This document shows, piece by piece, positions 18,297 through 26,126 of a DNA stretch of 38,489 bases. The notes beneath the pieces were generated by a model that searched no databases, was not told where the DNA came from, and saw only the letters and a program-made list of their open reading frames with translations. The translations under genes were made by a program, and so were the position numbers. The stretch is taken from the NCBI GenBank assembly GCA_018382295.1, contig JAGZQF010000028.1, positions 1-38,489 of the forward strand, written 5' to 3'. The first letter of the stretch is position 1; each line of letters begins with the position of its first letter. This DNA is from Collinsella sp. (GTDB lineage Bacteria > Actinomycetota > Coriobacteriia > Coriobacteriales > Coriobacteriaceae).

Positions 18297-18329
18297 CTTC
18301 TATAATAGAAGTTTTACGGTATATTGCAA
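18297..18329 (-). promoter_or_regulatory. Promoter and operator of the HigBA-like pair
   Basis: On the minus strand the -35 TTGCAA (18329-18324) and the -10 TATTAT (18307-18302) are 16 nt apart. A 15-bp palindrome, CTTCTAT-T-ATAGAAG (18297-18311), covers the -10. It is well placed for autorepression by the XRE antitoxin. Confidence 0.75.
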
Positions 18330-18362
18330 GAGCAAACTTGAGCAAATGTCTATTAGTTCAGC

Positions 18363-19613
18363 TTAGATACGCTGCTTGGGCTCGGTGACGATGGCTCGGA
18401 CGATGCGAGGGCGATCGGTGAGGTCGTGGACGATACGCACGTCCGAAAGGCCTGCCTGGCGACAGAGCTCGGCCGCGGCATCGAGGGCGCCCTCGTAGAG
18501 CTCGCAGGCAAAGAGGCCGCCGGCGCGCAACATGTAGGGCGCCGCGTTGAGCAGGCGGCGGAAGATATCGAGGCCGTCGGCACCGCCCTCGAGCGCCAGA
18601 TCGGGCTCAAAGTCCTTGACCTCGTGCGGCAGCGAGCGCATGACGCCGGTCGGGATGTAGGGCGGGTTGGAAACGAGCACGTCGAAGGTGCCCCACTCTT
18701 CGCGGGGAATGGAGCTCACCAGGTTGGTGAGACTAAAGGCAACCTCATCTGCCGTGAGGCCGAGCGCGTCGCGGTTTTTGGTGGCCAGATCGATGGCGCG
18801 CGGCTCGATATCGGTGGCGGTGCAGGTAACGTGGCCGCGGCGCTCCCAGGCAAGGGAGAGCGAGATGCAACCCGTGCCGCAGCCGACCTCGAGAACGCGG
18901 GCGATACGGGGCTCGGCTGGGGCAGGCGCAGCGGCATCCTGAGCCGAAGCCGTCTCCTGGCCGGCACCCTCGATGGCGATGCCGTATTCGTCGAGCTCGG
19001 GCTCGGCGGCTTCCGCGGCTTCGGCTTCTGCTGCCTGCGCGGCGGCTTCCTCGGCCTCGCGGTCGGCCAGCTCCTCGGCATAGGCGCGGCTGCCCAATAC
19101 GTCGCCGCCTAGCGCCGCCTCATCGGCAGCCGTCAGGTTAGCGGCACGGCGCTCGGCGGCCGCGCGTTCGTCTGCCAGCGCGGCCTCGGCCTTGCGTGCC
19201 TCCTCGACCTCATCGTTCCAAGGCAGCTCCACGCGCTGACGGGCAGCAGCCTCGGGGCTCAGCACCTCGGCATCCAGATAATTGAGGACTTCCTCGACGA
19301 GCATCTCGGTCTCGGGGCGCGGAATGAGCACACCGGGGGCGCACGCGACGTCGATCATGCGAAACTGCGTGCTGCCCGTGATGTATTGCAGCGGCTCGCC
19401 CTTAGCGCGGCGGACAACGGCCGCATGCATGGTCTCGAGCTGGGACGCGTTAAGCGTCTCGTCCATACGCATATATAGGTCAATACGCGCCAGGCCCGTG
19501 GCGGCGCACAGCAGCCACTCGGCAGAAAGACGGGGGTGCTCCTCGCCGCGCTCGGCCAGGTACTCCTTGGTCCACTCGAGACAACGCTTGATGGTCCAAA
19601 TCTCGTTTGCCAT
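18363..19613 (-). CDS. prmC: Release-factor glutamine methyltransferase (PrmC/HemK) with large insertion
   Basis: PrmC N5-methylates the Gln of the GGQ motif in release factors. The 416-residue product is far longer than the usual 280-300. The N-terminal helical domain (about 1-100) ends with IPRPETE (98-103). The methyltransferase core starts at LEVGCGTGCIS (241-251), with the substrate-binding NPPY at 316-319. Between them, about residues 115-236, is a low-complexity segment rich in Ala and Glu that has no counterpart in typical PrmC. The ATG at 19613 is chosen because GGGAGG lies just before it and homology begins at MANEIW; the frame itself extends to 19688. It lies downstream of its substrate gene prfA. 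Confidence 0.93.
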   Translation of the reverse strand: MANEIWTIKRCLEWTKEYLAERGEEHPRLSAEWLLCAATGLARIDLYMRMDETLNASQLETMHAAVVRRAKGEPLQYITGSTQFRMIDVACAPGVLIPRPETEMLVEEVLNYLDAEVLSPEAAARQRVELPWNDEVEEARKAEAALADERAAAERRAANLTAADEAALGGDVLGSRAYAEELADREAEEAAAQAAEAEAAEAAEPELDEYGIAIEGAGQETASAQDAAAPAPAEPRIARVLEVGCGTGCISLSLAWERRGHVTCTATDIEPRAIDLATKNRDALGLTADEVAFSLTNLVSSIPREEWGTFDVLVSNPPYIPTGVMRSLPHEVKDFEPDLALEGGADGLDIFRRLLNAAPYMLRAGGLFACELYEGALDAAAELCRQAGLSDVRIVHDLTDRPRIVRAIVTEPKQRI

Positions 19614-20012
19614 GGGGCCCTCCCCTCTTAAGCGCCGGACGGCGCGCGAATGTCGGAGCAGATTGTACGCGAGGCCAGCGCTTGGCAAGGGACGATTGAA
19701 GACGATTATCGAGAATCAGCCCAGATTTTTGCTTGGAACCTGCCTGAAATGTTCATTCATCGACGTCTAAATCTGCATCCGTCAAGCTTTTGGCAAAGTT
19801 GCCCCAAAACTGACCAATATCTAACCAAGAACTTGCCAAATCACTTGACGCGCGACGCATCAAAAATCGCCCCGCGACTTCTTGAACGATTTTTCGAGCA
19901 TTATTTTCAATAGCAGATGAATGCCGCTAATTTCTTTGAGCAGGTAGCCGACTTCATGGCCATCAAAGCCGATTGAATAACATCTCAAAGCAATGTGCCC
20001 AACCTAGTCATT
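19614..20012. other. Gene-free stretch between prfA and prmC
   Basis: About 400 nt, visibly richer in A and T than its flanks from 19700 on. An 87-codon frame (19650-19913, plus strand) has no recognisable features, no good ribosome-binding site and opposes both neighbours, so I do not call it. No terminator or clear promoter is seen. It may be a decayed gene or an insertion brought in with the repeats that begin at about 20013. Confidence 0.5.
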
Positions 20013-20036
20013 TTAGAACACCCAATGACTACCTCT
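20013..20036 (-). repeat. GTAGTC-type half repeat
   Basis: On the minus strand AGGTAGTCATTGGG is followed by TGTTCTAA. It matches one arm of the long hairpin at 32895-32958 and supplies the present prfA stop codon. Confidence 0.7.
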
Positions 20037-21254
20037 AAGGCGCCGCAGGTTGAGCATACCGCATCCGGAGCAAGGCAGCGCCGCAGGTAGAGGACGGACA
20101 GCGAGCGGGTCGCATTTGAGACAAGGTGACGTGAAACGAAAGGGCGCTGACCTTCTGGTCGCGCCCTTGAAGTTGAACGTCAGATTGTCCAAATGCGGCC
20201 CGCGCAGCGCGGCTCGCTCGGCGGCGGCGAGCGCCTCGATGACGGTACCGAGCTGATCGCCCAGAAGGACGCCGTTGTAGGTAGAGTTGAAGCCGATACG
20301 GTGATCGGTCACGCGGTCCTGGGGCTGGTTGTAGGTACGGATCTTCTCGGAACGGTTGCCGTGGCCGATCTGGCTCTGGCGCTCGGCACCGAGCTCGGCC
20401 TGCTGCTTCTCGAGTTCCATCTCGTACAGACGGGCGCGCAGCATCTGCATGCAGACCTCGCGGTTCTGGATCTGGGAACGCTGCTCCTGCGACTGCACCA
20501 CGGTGTTGGTGGGCAGGTGGGTGATGCGCACGGCGGAGTAGGTGGTGTTAACGCACTGACCGCCAGGGCCGGAGGCGCAGTAGGTGTCGATGCGCAGGTC
20601 GGACTGGTTGATCTGGACGTCGATCTCCTCGGCCTCGGGAAGTACGGCGACGGTAGCCGTGGAGGTCTGAATGCGGCCCTGGGACTCAGTCTTGGGAACG
20701 CGCTGGACGCGGTGCACGCCGGACTCGAACTTCATGACGGAGTAGACGCGGTCGCCCTCGACCTTGAACTCGATGGACTTAAAGCCACCGGCCTCGCTGG
20801 GGCTGGAATCGAGCACGGTAGTCTTCCAGCCGCGCGACTCGCAAAAGCGCTGGTACATCTTGTACAGATCGCCGGCGAAGATGGCCGCCTCGTCGCCACC
20901 GGCGGCGGAGCGGATCTCGACGATGGTGTTCTTGTCGTCGTTGGGGTCGCTCGGGATGAGCATGTACTTGATGTCTTCCTCGAGCTGGGGAAGCTTGGCC
21001 TCGTTTTCGGAGATGTCCATCTGGAGCATCTCCTTCTCATCGGCATCGGTGGTATCGTGCAGCATTTCCTTGGCAGCCTCGATGTCATCGAGCGCGCCGA
21101 TGTACTCGCGCGAGGCGGCAATGAGGTCGGACTGGTGCGCGTACTCCTTGTTGAGACGCGTGAACTCCTTGATATCGGAGGCGACGGCCGGGTCGGAAAG
21201 CTTCTTCTCGAGCTCCTCGTAGGCCTTGATGATCTTTTCGAGCTTGTCGCGCAT
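20013..21254 (-). CDS. prfA: Peptide chain release factor 1 with repeat-encoded C-terminal tail
   Basis: A class I release factor for UAA/UAG. Motifs are the codon-recognition loop RVPKTESQG (PxT motif as Pro187-Lys-Thr189) and the catalytic GGQ at 231-233. The ATG at 21254 with AGGAG 6 nt upstream is the start; the frame extends to 21428 without support. Family-like sequence ends at about residue 350 (AAERAAL), close to the normal RF1 length of 355-360. A further 63 residues or so are then read from the composite palindromic element (20041-20210) and the GTAGTC repeat, and the stop at 20013 lies in the latter. The tail (GPHLDNLTFNFKGATRR onward) resembles no protein and probably reflects loss of the native stop. 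Confidence 0.93.
   Translation of the reverse strand: MRDKLEKIIKAYEELEKKLSDPAVASDIKEFTRLNKEYAHQSDLIAASREYIGALDDIEAAKEMLHDTTDADEKEMLQMDISENEAKLPQLEEDIKYMLIPSDPNDDKNTIVEIRSAAGGDEAAIFAGDLYKMYQRFCESRGWKTTVLDSSPSEAGGFKSIEFKVEGDRVYSVMKFESGVHRVQRVPKTESQGRIQTSTATVAVLPEAEEIDVQINQSDLRIDTYCASGPGGQCVNTTYSAVRITHLPTNTVVQSQEQRSQIQNREVCMQMLRARLYEMELEKQQAELGAERQSQIGHGNRSEKIRTYNQPQDRVTDHRIGFNSTYNGVLLGDQLGTVIEALAAAERAALRGPHLDNLTFNFKGATRRSAPFRFTSPCLKCDPLAVRPLPAALPCSGCGMLNLRRLRGSHWVF
20041..20210. repeat. Composite palindromic element, copy C (inside prfA 3' end)
   Basis: Outer arms 20107-20132 and 20177-20201 pair (GCATTTGAGACAA with TTGTCCAAATGC, slightly imperfect). The inner hairpin at 20140-20168 is AAGGGCGC / GCGCCCTT with the tip GACC-TTCT-GGTC. 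Stem sequences differ from the other copies but pairing is kept. It is translated as the C-terminus of release factor 1. Confidence 0.85.
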
Positions 21255-21449
21255 GACGGACTCCTTTATATGCGTGAAGGCGAAAATCGGCAGAATTGAT
21301 GGGGCGCGGGGCGCCGCTGCGGGGGTAAGCCCAGCTAGAACATGTCGATCTTCAGATACATGCGCATCCCTTCGCGTATGGGGTACATAATTGCGGTCTA
21401 ACCCATATATGATAGCGTGCGCAGGCAAACCTGCATATAACCCGCACGG

Positions 21450-21482
21450 AATCCGACAAAGGGACAGTCCCTTTGTCGGATT
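21450..21482. repeat. GACAAAGGGAC palindrome, copy 1
   Basis: A 33-nt palindrome with perfect 16-nt arms (AATCCGACAAAGGGAC and its complement) around a single A. It directly abuts the stop codon of the M20 peptidase gene. No T-run follows, so it is not a classical terminator. The surrounding gap to prfA (21255-21482) shows no gene. Confidence 0.85.
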
Positions 21483-22898
21483 CTAAAGCGTATGGATCAG
21501 GGCGACGAGGAAGCGGACACCCTGGAGGTAGGCGCGGCGGGTAATGCGCTCGTTGGTGCCGTGGACGCCGCGATCGCACTCGTCATCGTCGACCACAAAG
21601 GCCGAGAAGCGAATGCACTCGGAGCAAATGCGCTGGTAGTTGGCAGCGTCGGTCGCGCCGATCACGGTCGAGGGGACAATCGCCAACGGCTCGGATGATC
21701 CGTTTTCCTCCGTCCCCTTTGGATCACGGAAATAGCGGGCGGCGATGGAGCGAACCGCCTCGAGTCCCGGTCCGCCGATGCACGGAGACGGCGAGGGTTC
21801 GGAGCTGCCGGGGCCGAGCTCGACCTCGACACGGTCGGCGAGCCCCGCCTCAGCAACGGCGACGCGGCAGCGGGCCACGACATCGGCCACGCTCGTGCCC
21901 TCGAGCATACGGAAATTGATATTGGCCCACATATCCTGCGGCATCACGTTGGCGCCGGTGCTGCCACCCTCGATCTGCGTGGGCGCGCAGGTGGTCCTCA
22001 CCAGCGGATAGAGCTTTTTGCTGGCGAGGCACTCGCGCACGATGGTGTCCTTGTTGGCGGCAATTTCATCGGCCGTATAGAGCCCCAACTCGACGAGTTG
22101 GGCGGCAAGCAAGTCGGTCACGCGCGTCGGCCACTCGATATCGCAGATTGCGGTGATGGCACGGCTAAGCACCTCGAGCGATGTGCCGCCGTAGGGGTTG
22201 GACGAATGCCCGCCCTCACTCTTCGTCTTGAGCACAATATCGGCGTAGCCCTTCTCGGCAAGGTCGGCATGCATAAGCCAGCCCTCGCCCGCGCCGTACT
22301 CGGCAGCTGGAACGATGCGGTAGTCACCCTCGTCGATCAGGAACTCGAGCTCAACACCGCGCTCCTCGAGCACGCGGCCGATGGCACCCGCACCGAACTG
22401 CGTGGTTTCCTCGTCCTGGCCAAAAGCGAGCAGCAGCGTCCGCTCGTGCTCCCAGCCGTGCGCCAGCGCATACTCAACGGCCTCCAGGATGCCCGCAACC
22501 TGGTCTTTCATATCGATGGCGCCGCGACCCCAAATATAGGTGTCGTCCACGTGCCCGCTAAAGGGATCGTGCGTCCAGTCCGTCTCGGTGCCCGGCACCA
22601 CGGGAACCACGTCCATGTGGCCCATGAGCATGACCGGCTTGAGGGCGGGGTCGGTGCCGGCAAGCGTCACGAGCAGCGAATGGTCGATGAGCTCGACCTC
22701 GCCCGTCGCAAACACGCGCGGCCAGGCCTGCTGCATATAGGCGCGCAGATCGACAAACGGCTGCCAGTCCACCGCCTCGGCATCCATGCTCGAAATGGTC
22801 GGAAATGACAGCACGCGGCCCAGGCGCTCGCATGCGCCGGCCTTGTCCAAATCGGCAAAATCATCCTCATGCGCAAAGAAGCGCCAAACCTCGGCCAT
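21483..22898 (-). CDS. M20-family metallopeptidase (carboxypeptidase/N-acyl amino acid hydrolase type)
   Basis: A 471-residue dizinc hydrolase resembling the CPS1/PM20D1 group of M20 peptidases. Motifs are LMGHMDVVPV (zinc ligand His and Asp), WGRGAIDMKDQ (bridging Asp), GQDEETTQFGAG (catalytic and ligand Glu) and GGHSSNPYGGT in the dimerisation lid. No signal peptide is visible, so it should be cytoplasmic and act on peptides or acylated amino acids. The ATG at 22898 has AAAGGA upstream; the frame extends to 22952. It is the last gene of a run with the amino-acid importer, which supports a role in using peptide-derived amino acids. Substrate not predictable. Confidence 0.9.
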   Translation of the reverse strand: MAEVWRFFAHEDDFADLDKAGACERLGRVLSFPTISSMDAEAVDWQPFVDLRAYMQQAWPRVFATGEVELIDHSLLVTLAGTDPALKPVMLMGHMDVVPVVPGTETDWTHDPFSGHVDDTYIWGRGAIDMKDQVAGILEAVEYALAHGWEHERTLLLAFGQDEETTQFGAGAIGRVLEERGVELEFLIDEGDYRIVPAAEYGAGEGWLMHADLAEKGYADIVLKTKSEGGHSSNPYGGTSLEVLSRAITAICDIEWPTRVTDLLAAQLVELGLYTADEIAANKDTIVRECLASKKLYPLVRTTCAPTQIEGGSTGANVMPQDMWANINFRMLEGTSVADVVARCRVAVAEAGLADRVEVELGPGSSEPSPSPCIGGPGLEAVRSIAARYFRDPKGTEENGSSEPLAIVPSTVIGATDAANYQRICSECIRFSAFVVDDDECDRGVHGTNERITRRAYLQGVRFLVALIHTL

Positions 22899-22923
22899 GA
22901 CATCCTTTCGATTGTGATGACGA

Positions 22924-22946
22924 GGGCCGCCCCACCGGAGCGGCCC
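22924..22946 (-). other. GC-rich hairpin between importer and peptidase genes
   Basis: GGGCCGCTCC can pair with GGGGCGGCCC around a short loop (one mismatch or wobble). There is no T-run. It may protect or tune the upstream importer mRNA, or be a weak terminator. Confidence 0.5.
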
Positions 22947-22970
22947 TGCCACATAAGCGTTTGCGGTCGG

Positions 22971-23756
22971 TTATTTGTCCTCGAGATAACGCGAGAGGAA
23001 CTCGCGGGTGCGCTGGTGCCTAGGATTGCCAAAGAGCTCAGCCGGCGCGGCGTCCTCGAGCACCACGCCCTGGTCCATAAAGACCACACGGTCGGACACG
23101 GTGCGCGCGAAGGCCATCTCGTGGGTAACGACGACCATGGTCATGCCGTCGGCGGCGAGTTTGCGCATAACGTCGAGCACCTCGCCCACGATCTCGGGAT
23201 CGAGCGCGGAGGTAGGCTCGTCAAACAGCATGATCTGCGGGTTCATGCACAGGGCACGGGCGATGGCAACGCGCTGCTTTTGGCCACCGGACAGGCGACC
23301 AACCGCGGCATGGGCGAATTTTTCGAGTCCCACGCTCGCCAGATGCTCCAGCGCGACCTTTTCGGCCTCGGCCTTGCTCATCTTTTTGAGCGTGACGGGC
23401 GCGAGCGTACAGTTGTCGAGCACATCCATGTTGTTGAACAGGTTAAAGCCCTGGAACACCATGCCGATGTCCTCGCGCAGCTTGTTGATGTTGCAGCGCT
23501 CGGCCGTGAGGTCCTGGCCGTGGAACCAGATGTGGCCCGCGTCCGGGGTCTCGAGCAGGTTGAGGCAGCGCAGGAAGGTCGACTTGCCCGAACCCGAGGC
23601 GCCGATGATGGTGACGACCTCACCGGGATTGACAGCGAGGTCGATGCCCTTAAGCACCTCAAGCGAGCCAAAGCTCTTGCGCAGGCCTTCAACGCGGATA
23701 AGCGGCTCATTGGTCTGTGCGGCGGCCGCGGTGCCGGTAGTGGCGGTATCTGCCAT
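22971..23756 (-). CDS. Polar amino-acid ABC transporter, ATP-binding subunit
   Basis: A 261-residue ATPase of the GlnQ/HisP group. The Walker A motif is GASGSGKST, the Q-loop is in MVFQGFNLF, the signature is LSGGQKQR, Walker B reads IMLFDEPTSALDPE, and the H-loop follows in VVTHEM. It powers uptake of polar amino acids with the permease and binding protein encoded just upstream. The ATG at 23756 has GAGGAG at good spacing; an upstream ATG at 23831 lies inside the permease gene and is unlikely. The 22-nt gap to the permease indicates one operon. Confidence 0.95.
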   Translation of the reverse strand: MADTATTGTAAAAQTNEPLIRVEGLRKSFGSLEVLKGIDLAVNPGEVVTIIGASGSGKSTFLRCLNLLETPDAGHIWFHGQDLTAERCNINKLREDIGMVFQGFNLFNNMDVLDNCTLAPVTLKKMSKAEAEKVALEHLASVGLEKFAHAAVGRLSGGQKQRVAIARALCMNPQIMLFDEPTSALDPEIVGEVLDVMRKLAADGMTMVVVTHEMAFARTVSDRVVFMDQGVVLEDAAPAELFGNPRHQRTREFLSRYLEDK

Positions 23757-23778
23757 GATGATTCTCCTCGTCTTGAGC

Positions 23779-24927
23779 CTAGTTGGAGCTGGGCAGCGTT
23801 GCCGGGGCCGCGGCGCCGAGCTTTTTGCCAAAGGCCTCGAGCAGGCGGCTCGCCACGAGCGTCAGGATCAGGTAGACCACGAGCGCCACGCAGTAGACCT
23901 CCATCTGGCGGTAGTACACGCCGGCGACCGTGGTAGTAGCGTACATAAGGTCGAACACGCCGATGACCGAGAGCACCGACGAATCCTTGATGTTGATGAT
24001 GAGCTCGTTGGTGAGCGCCGGAATCGCATTTTTAATGCCCTGGGGGAACACGACTTTGCGCATGGCCTGCCACTGCGACAGGCCCAGCGATCGCGCCGCC
24101 TCGGCTTGGCCGGGATCGATGGACTCGATGCCGCCGCGCAGGACCTCCATCATGTAGGCGGTGGAGTTGAGCGAGATGGTGACGAGGCCGGCGGTGAAGG
24201 TACTCCAGATCTGGTTGGCCTGAGCGGTCTCGAAGCCCATGCCGCGCAAAACGGTGAAGCCCGCGTAATAGATGAGTAGGCCCTGGACCATCATGGGCGT
24301 ACCGCGCACGATGGTGGAATAGATGGTCGCAAAGCCGCGGCCGATACTCTTAAAGAAGCGCACCAGGTCGTTGTCCACGCGGTCAAAGGTCTGAATACGC
24401 AGGAACACAAAGAGCAGCGCCAGGAAGAATGCGATGACGGTGCCGAAGGTGGCAAGCGCGATGGTGATCTCGATGCCGCGGATGAAGAAGTCGCCGCTCT
24501 TGTAGGTCATGTAGACCAGGCTCGACAAAAAGTCGCTGGGGTTGGAATCCGAGACAATGCTCACCTGCACCAGGTCGATAAACGACATGATGCAGCGGTC
24601 CACGAAAAAGATCGCTGCGATGGCGACCACAACATAGCTACCCAGGCGCGCGCCGCGGCGGAAACGCTCGGATGCGAACGGCGACGTTTCGCGATAGTCG
24701 CTCCAGTGCATGAGTTTGGTGACCAGCGCCGCCGCCGACACGACAATCCAGGCCCAAAGAATCGCCCAGAGGCAGTCTTGGAACACGCCCGTAGGCGCCA
24801 AGAAACTCATCGGCGTGGGGTTGCGCTGGCTAAACGCCAGGCCGAGCGCCGCGATGACGCTCGTGCCCAGGTATACATAACGGTGGTCGGCCTTGATAAA
24901 GGAGGCCAGGCGATTGATGGTTTTCAT
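23779..24927 (-). CDS. Polar amino-acid ABC transporter, permease
   Basis: A 382-residue membrane protein. The HisM/GlnP-type domain occupies the second half (from about residue 165), with the EAA loop EAARSLGLSQWQAMRKVVFPQG that docks the ATPase. The first half or so has additional hydrophobic helices (about residues 20-35, 50-68 and 95-120) not found in minimal 220-residue permeases. Since a separate substrate-binding protein is present, the extension is not a fused binding domain; its role is unknown. A single permease gene implies a homodimeric channel. Confidence 0.92.
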   Translation of the reverse strand: MKTINRLASFIKADHRYVYLGTSVIAALGLAFSQRNPTPMSFLAPTGVFQDCLWAILWAWIVVSAAALVTKLMHWSDYRETSPFASERFRRGARLGSYVVVAIAAIFFVDRCIMSFIDLVQVSIVSDSNPSDFLSSLVYMTYKSGDFFIRGIEITIALATFGTVIAFFLALLFVFLRIQTFDRVDNDLVRFFKSIGRGFATIYSTIVRGTPMMVQGLLIYYAGFTVLRGMGFETAQANQIWSTFTAGLVTISLNSTAYMMEVLRGGIESIDPGQAEAARSLGLSQWQAMRKVVFPQGIKNAIPALTNELIINIKDSSVLSVIGVFDLMYATTTVAGVYYRQMEVYCVALVVYLILTLVASRLLEAFGKKLGAAAPATLPSSN

Positions 24928-24936
24928 GCTGCCTCC

Positions 24937-25863
24937 CTATGCCGGCTGACGGTCGAGGCACGCGTCCCACATTTGGTCGCGCTCCTCTTGGCTAATGCCC
25001 TTGAGTGTCTTGTCGATGAGCTTAAGCAGCTTGTCCGAGCCCTTGCGGCAGCCGACGTTTGCCGTGACTTCCTGCTTAAAGCCCTCGCCCTCGGCAAATC
25101 GAATCGGCACGATACCCGGGTTTTGGGCCATATAGCCCTTCTCGTTCTCGGTATTGTAGGTCACGGCGTCGCAGGTGCCCTGCAGCAGGTTCGAAAACAC
25201 CGTGGGGACCGAATCGACCGGGTTCTTGTGGACAACGCCCGGGATCTCGTCGATGACGGTATCGAGCATGGTGTCCTTTTGGCCGAGGACCGTTGCGCCG
25301 CTAAAGTCGCTGAGCTTGGTCGCATTTTGGTAGGGCGAGCCCTCTTTTACGAACAGGCCAAAGTAGCCAATGAAGTACGGGTCGGAAAAGCCGACGGACT
25401 CCTCGCGCTCGGGCGTGGCGCTCATGCCGGCAATGATGAGGTCGATCTGGCCGTTGTTGAGCGAATCGATAAGACCCGAGAAGCCCTGCTTGACGGCGAC
25501 GGGCTCGCCACCGAGGGCCTTGCAGACGATCTTGGCGATCTGCACGTCGTAACCATCGGCATAGGCGCCCTGCACGTTGTCGATGGGGATAGTGTACTTG
25601 CTGGCTTCGGAGACCTGCCAGTTGTACGGGGCGTAGGCCGCCTCCATGCCGATGCGGATCTTGTCCTTGCCGATCACGGAATCGGACAGGTCGTCGCGAC
25701 CGCCGCCCGTCGTGGGCTGGGCCACTTCCAGCGTGGAGGGGCGCTGGCAACCGGCAAGTGCGCCGGCGACGACGGAAGCGCTCGCAGCAAACGCACTGCC
25801 TAAGAAGATACGACGGCTGCACACCGGCTGTGGATGCGCGTCGCGTTGATGGGGAGAATGCAT
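24937..25863 (-). CDS. Amino-acid ABC transporter substrate-binding lipoprotein
   Basis: A 308-residue family-3 solute-binding protein. The N-terminus has a twin-arginine-like SRRIFLG (RR at 17-18), a hydrophobic stretch and a lipobox LAGC with Cys39, so a lipid-anchored protein outside the membrane, possibly exported by Tat, is predicted. The mature part shows IRIGMEAAYAPY, the family-typical GFDVQIAK-like YDVQIAKIVCKALG, and the IIAGMSATPEREESVGFSDPY signature. The ATG at 25863 has GGGAAGG upstream; the frame extends to 25920. It is first in the importer operon. The ligand (probably a polar or basic amino acid) cannot be told. Confidence 0.93.
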   Translation of the reverse strand: MHSPHQRDAHPQPVCSRRIFLGSAFAASASVVAGALAGCQRPSTLEVAQPTTGGGRDDLSDSVIGKDKIRIGMEAAYAPYNWQVSEASKYTIPIDNVQGAYADGYDVQIAKIVCKALGGEPVAVKQGFSGLIDSLNNGQIDLIIAGMSATPEREESVGFSDPYFIGYFGLFVKEGSPYQNATKLSDFSGATVLGQKDTMLDTVIDEIPGVVHKNPVDSVPTVFSNLLQGTCDAVTYNTENEKGYMAQNPGIVPIRFAEGEGFKQEVTANVGCRKGSDKLLKLIDKTLKGISQEERDQMWDACLDRQPA

Positions 25864-25960
25864 AATCTGCCTTCCCTGTTGAATCGTATGCTGACGACTT
25901 AACAGGATATACGCCAGCAACTAGCAGCGCAGCACAAGCTCGAAAAATTAATAGACACGC

Positions 25961-25977
25961 GGTAGTCATTGGGGACG
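25961..25977 (+). repeat. GTAGTC-type half repeat
   Basis: GGTAGTCATTGGGGACG matches one arm of the hairpin at 32895-32958 and directly precedes composite element copy B. Confidence 0.7.
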
Positions 25978-26125
25978 CCGATGTTTTGGCAATGCCGGCG
26001 AGCGACGTCCAGAGCGAACAAGTGGCATGAAAAAGGCAAGGCATGACCAGAAGGTCTATGCCTTGCCTTTTGAATGACAACTTGTCGCTCTGGACGACGC
26101 GCAGCATCGACCGAGCGGCGGAACC
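25978..26125. repeat. Composite palindromic element, copy B (inner hairpin inverted)
   Basis: Outer arms 26006-26028 and 26074-26096 (CCAGAGCGA / TCGCTCTGG core). The inner hairpin at 26031-26071 has the tip GACC-AGAA-GGTC, the reverse complement of the tip in the other copies, while the flanks keep the same orientation as copy A. The element ends about two bases from the epimerase stop codon. Confidence 0.86.
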
Positions 26126-26126
26126 T

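Noticed and set aside
19650..19913. 87-codon frame between prfA and prmC
   Set aside because: No family features and no ribosome-binding site; it opposes both neighbours in an AT-rich spacer.
21450..21482. Intrinsic terminator for the M20 peptidase
   Set aside because: The stem is strong but no T-run follows on either strand, and the same palindrome occurs upstream of genes too.
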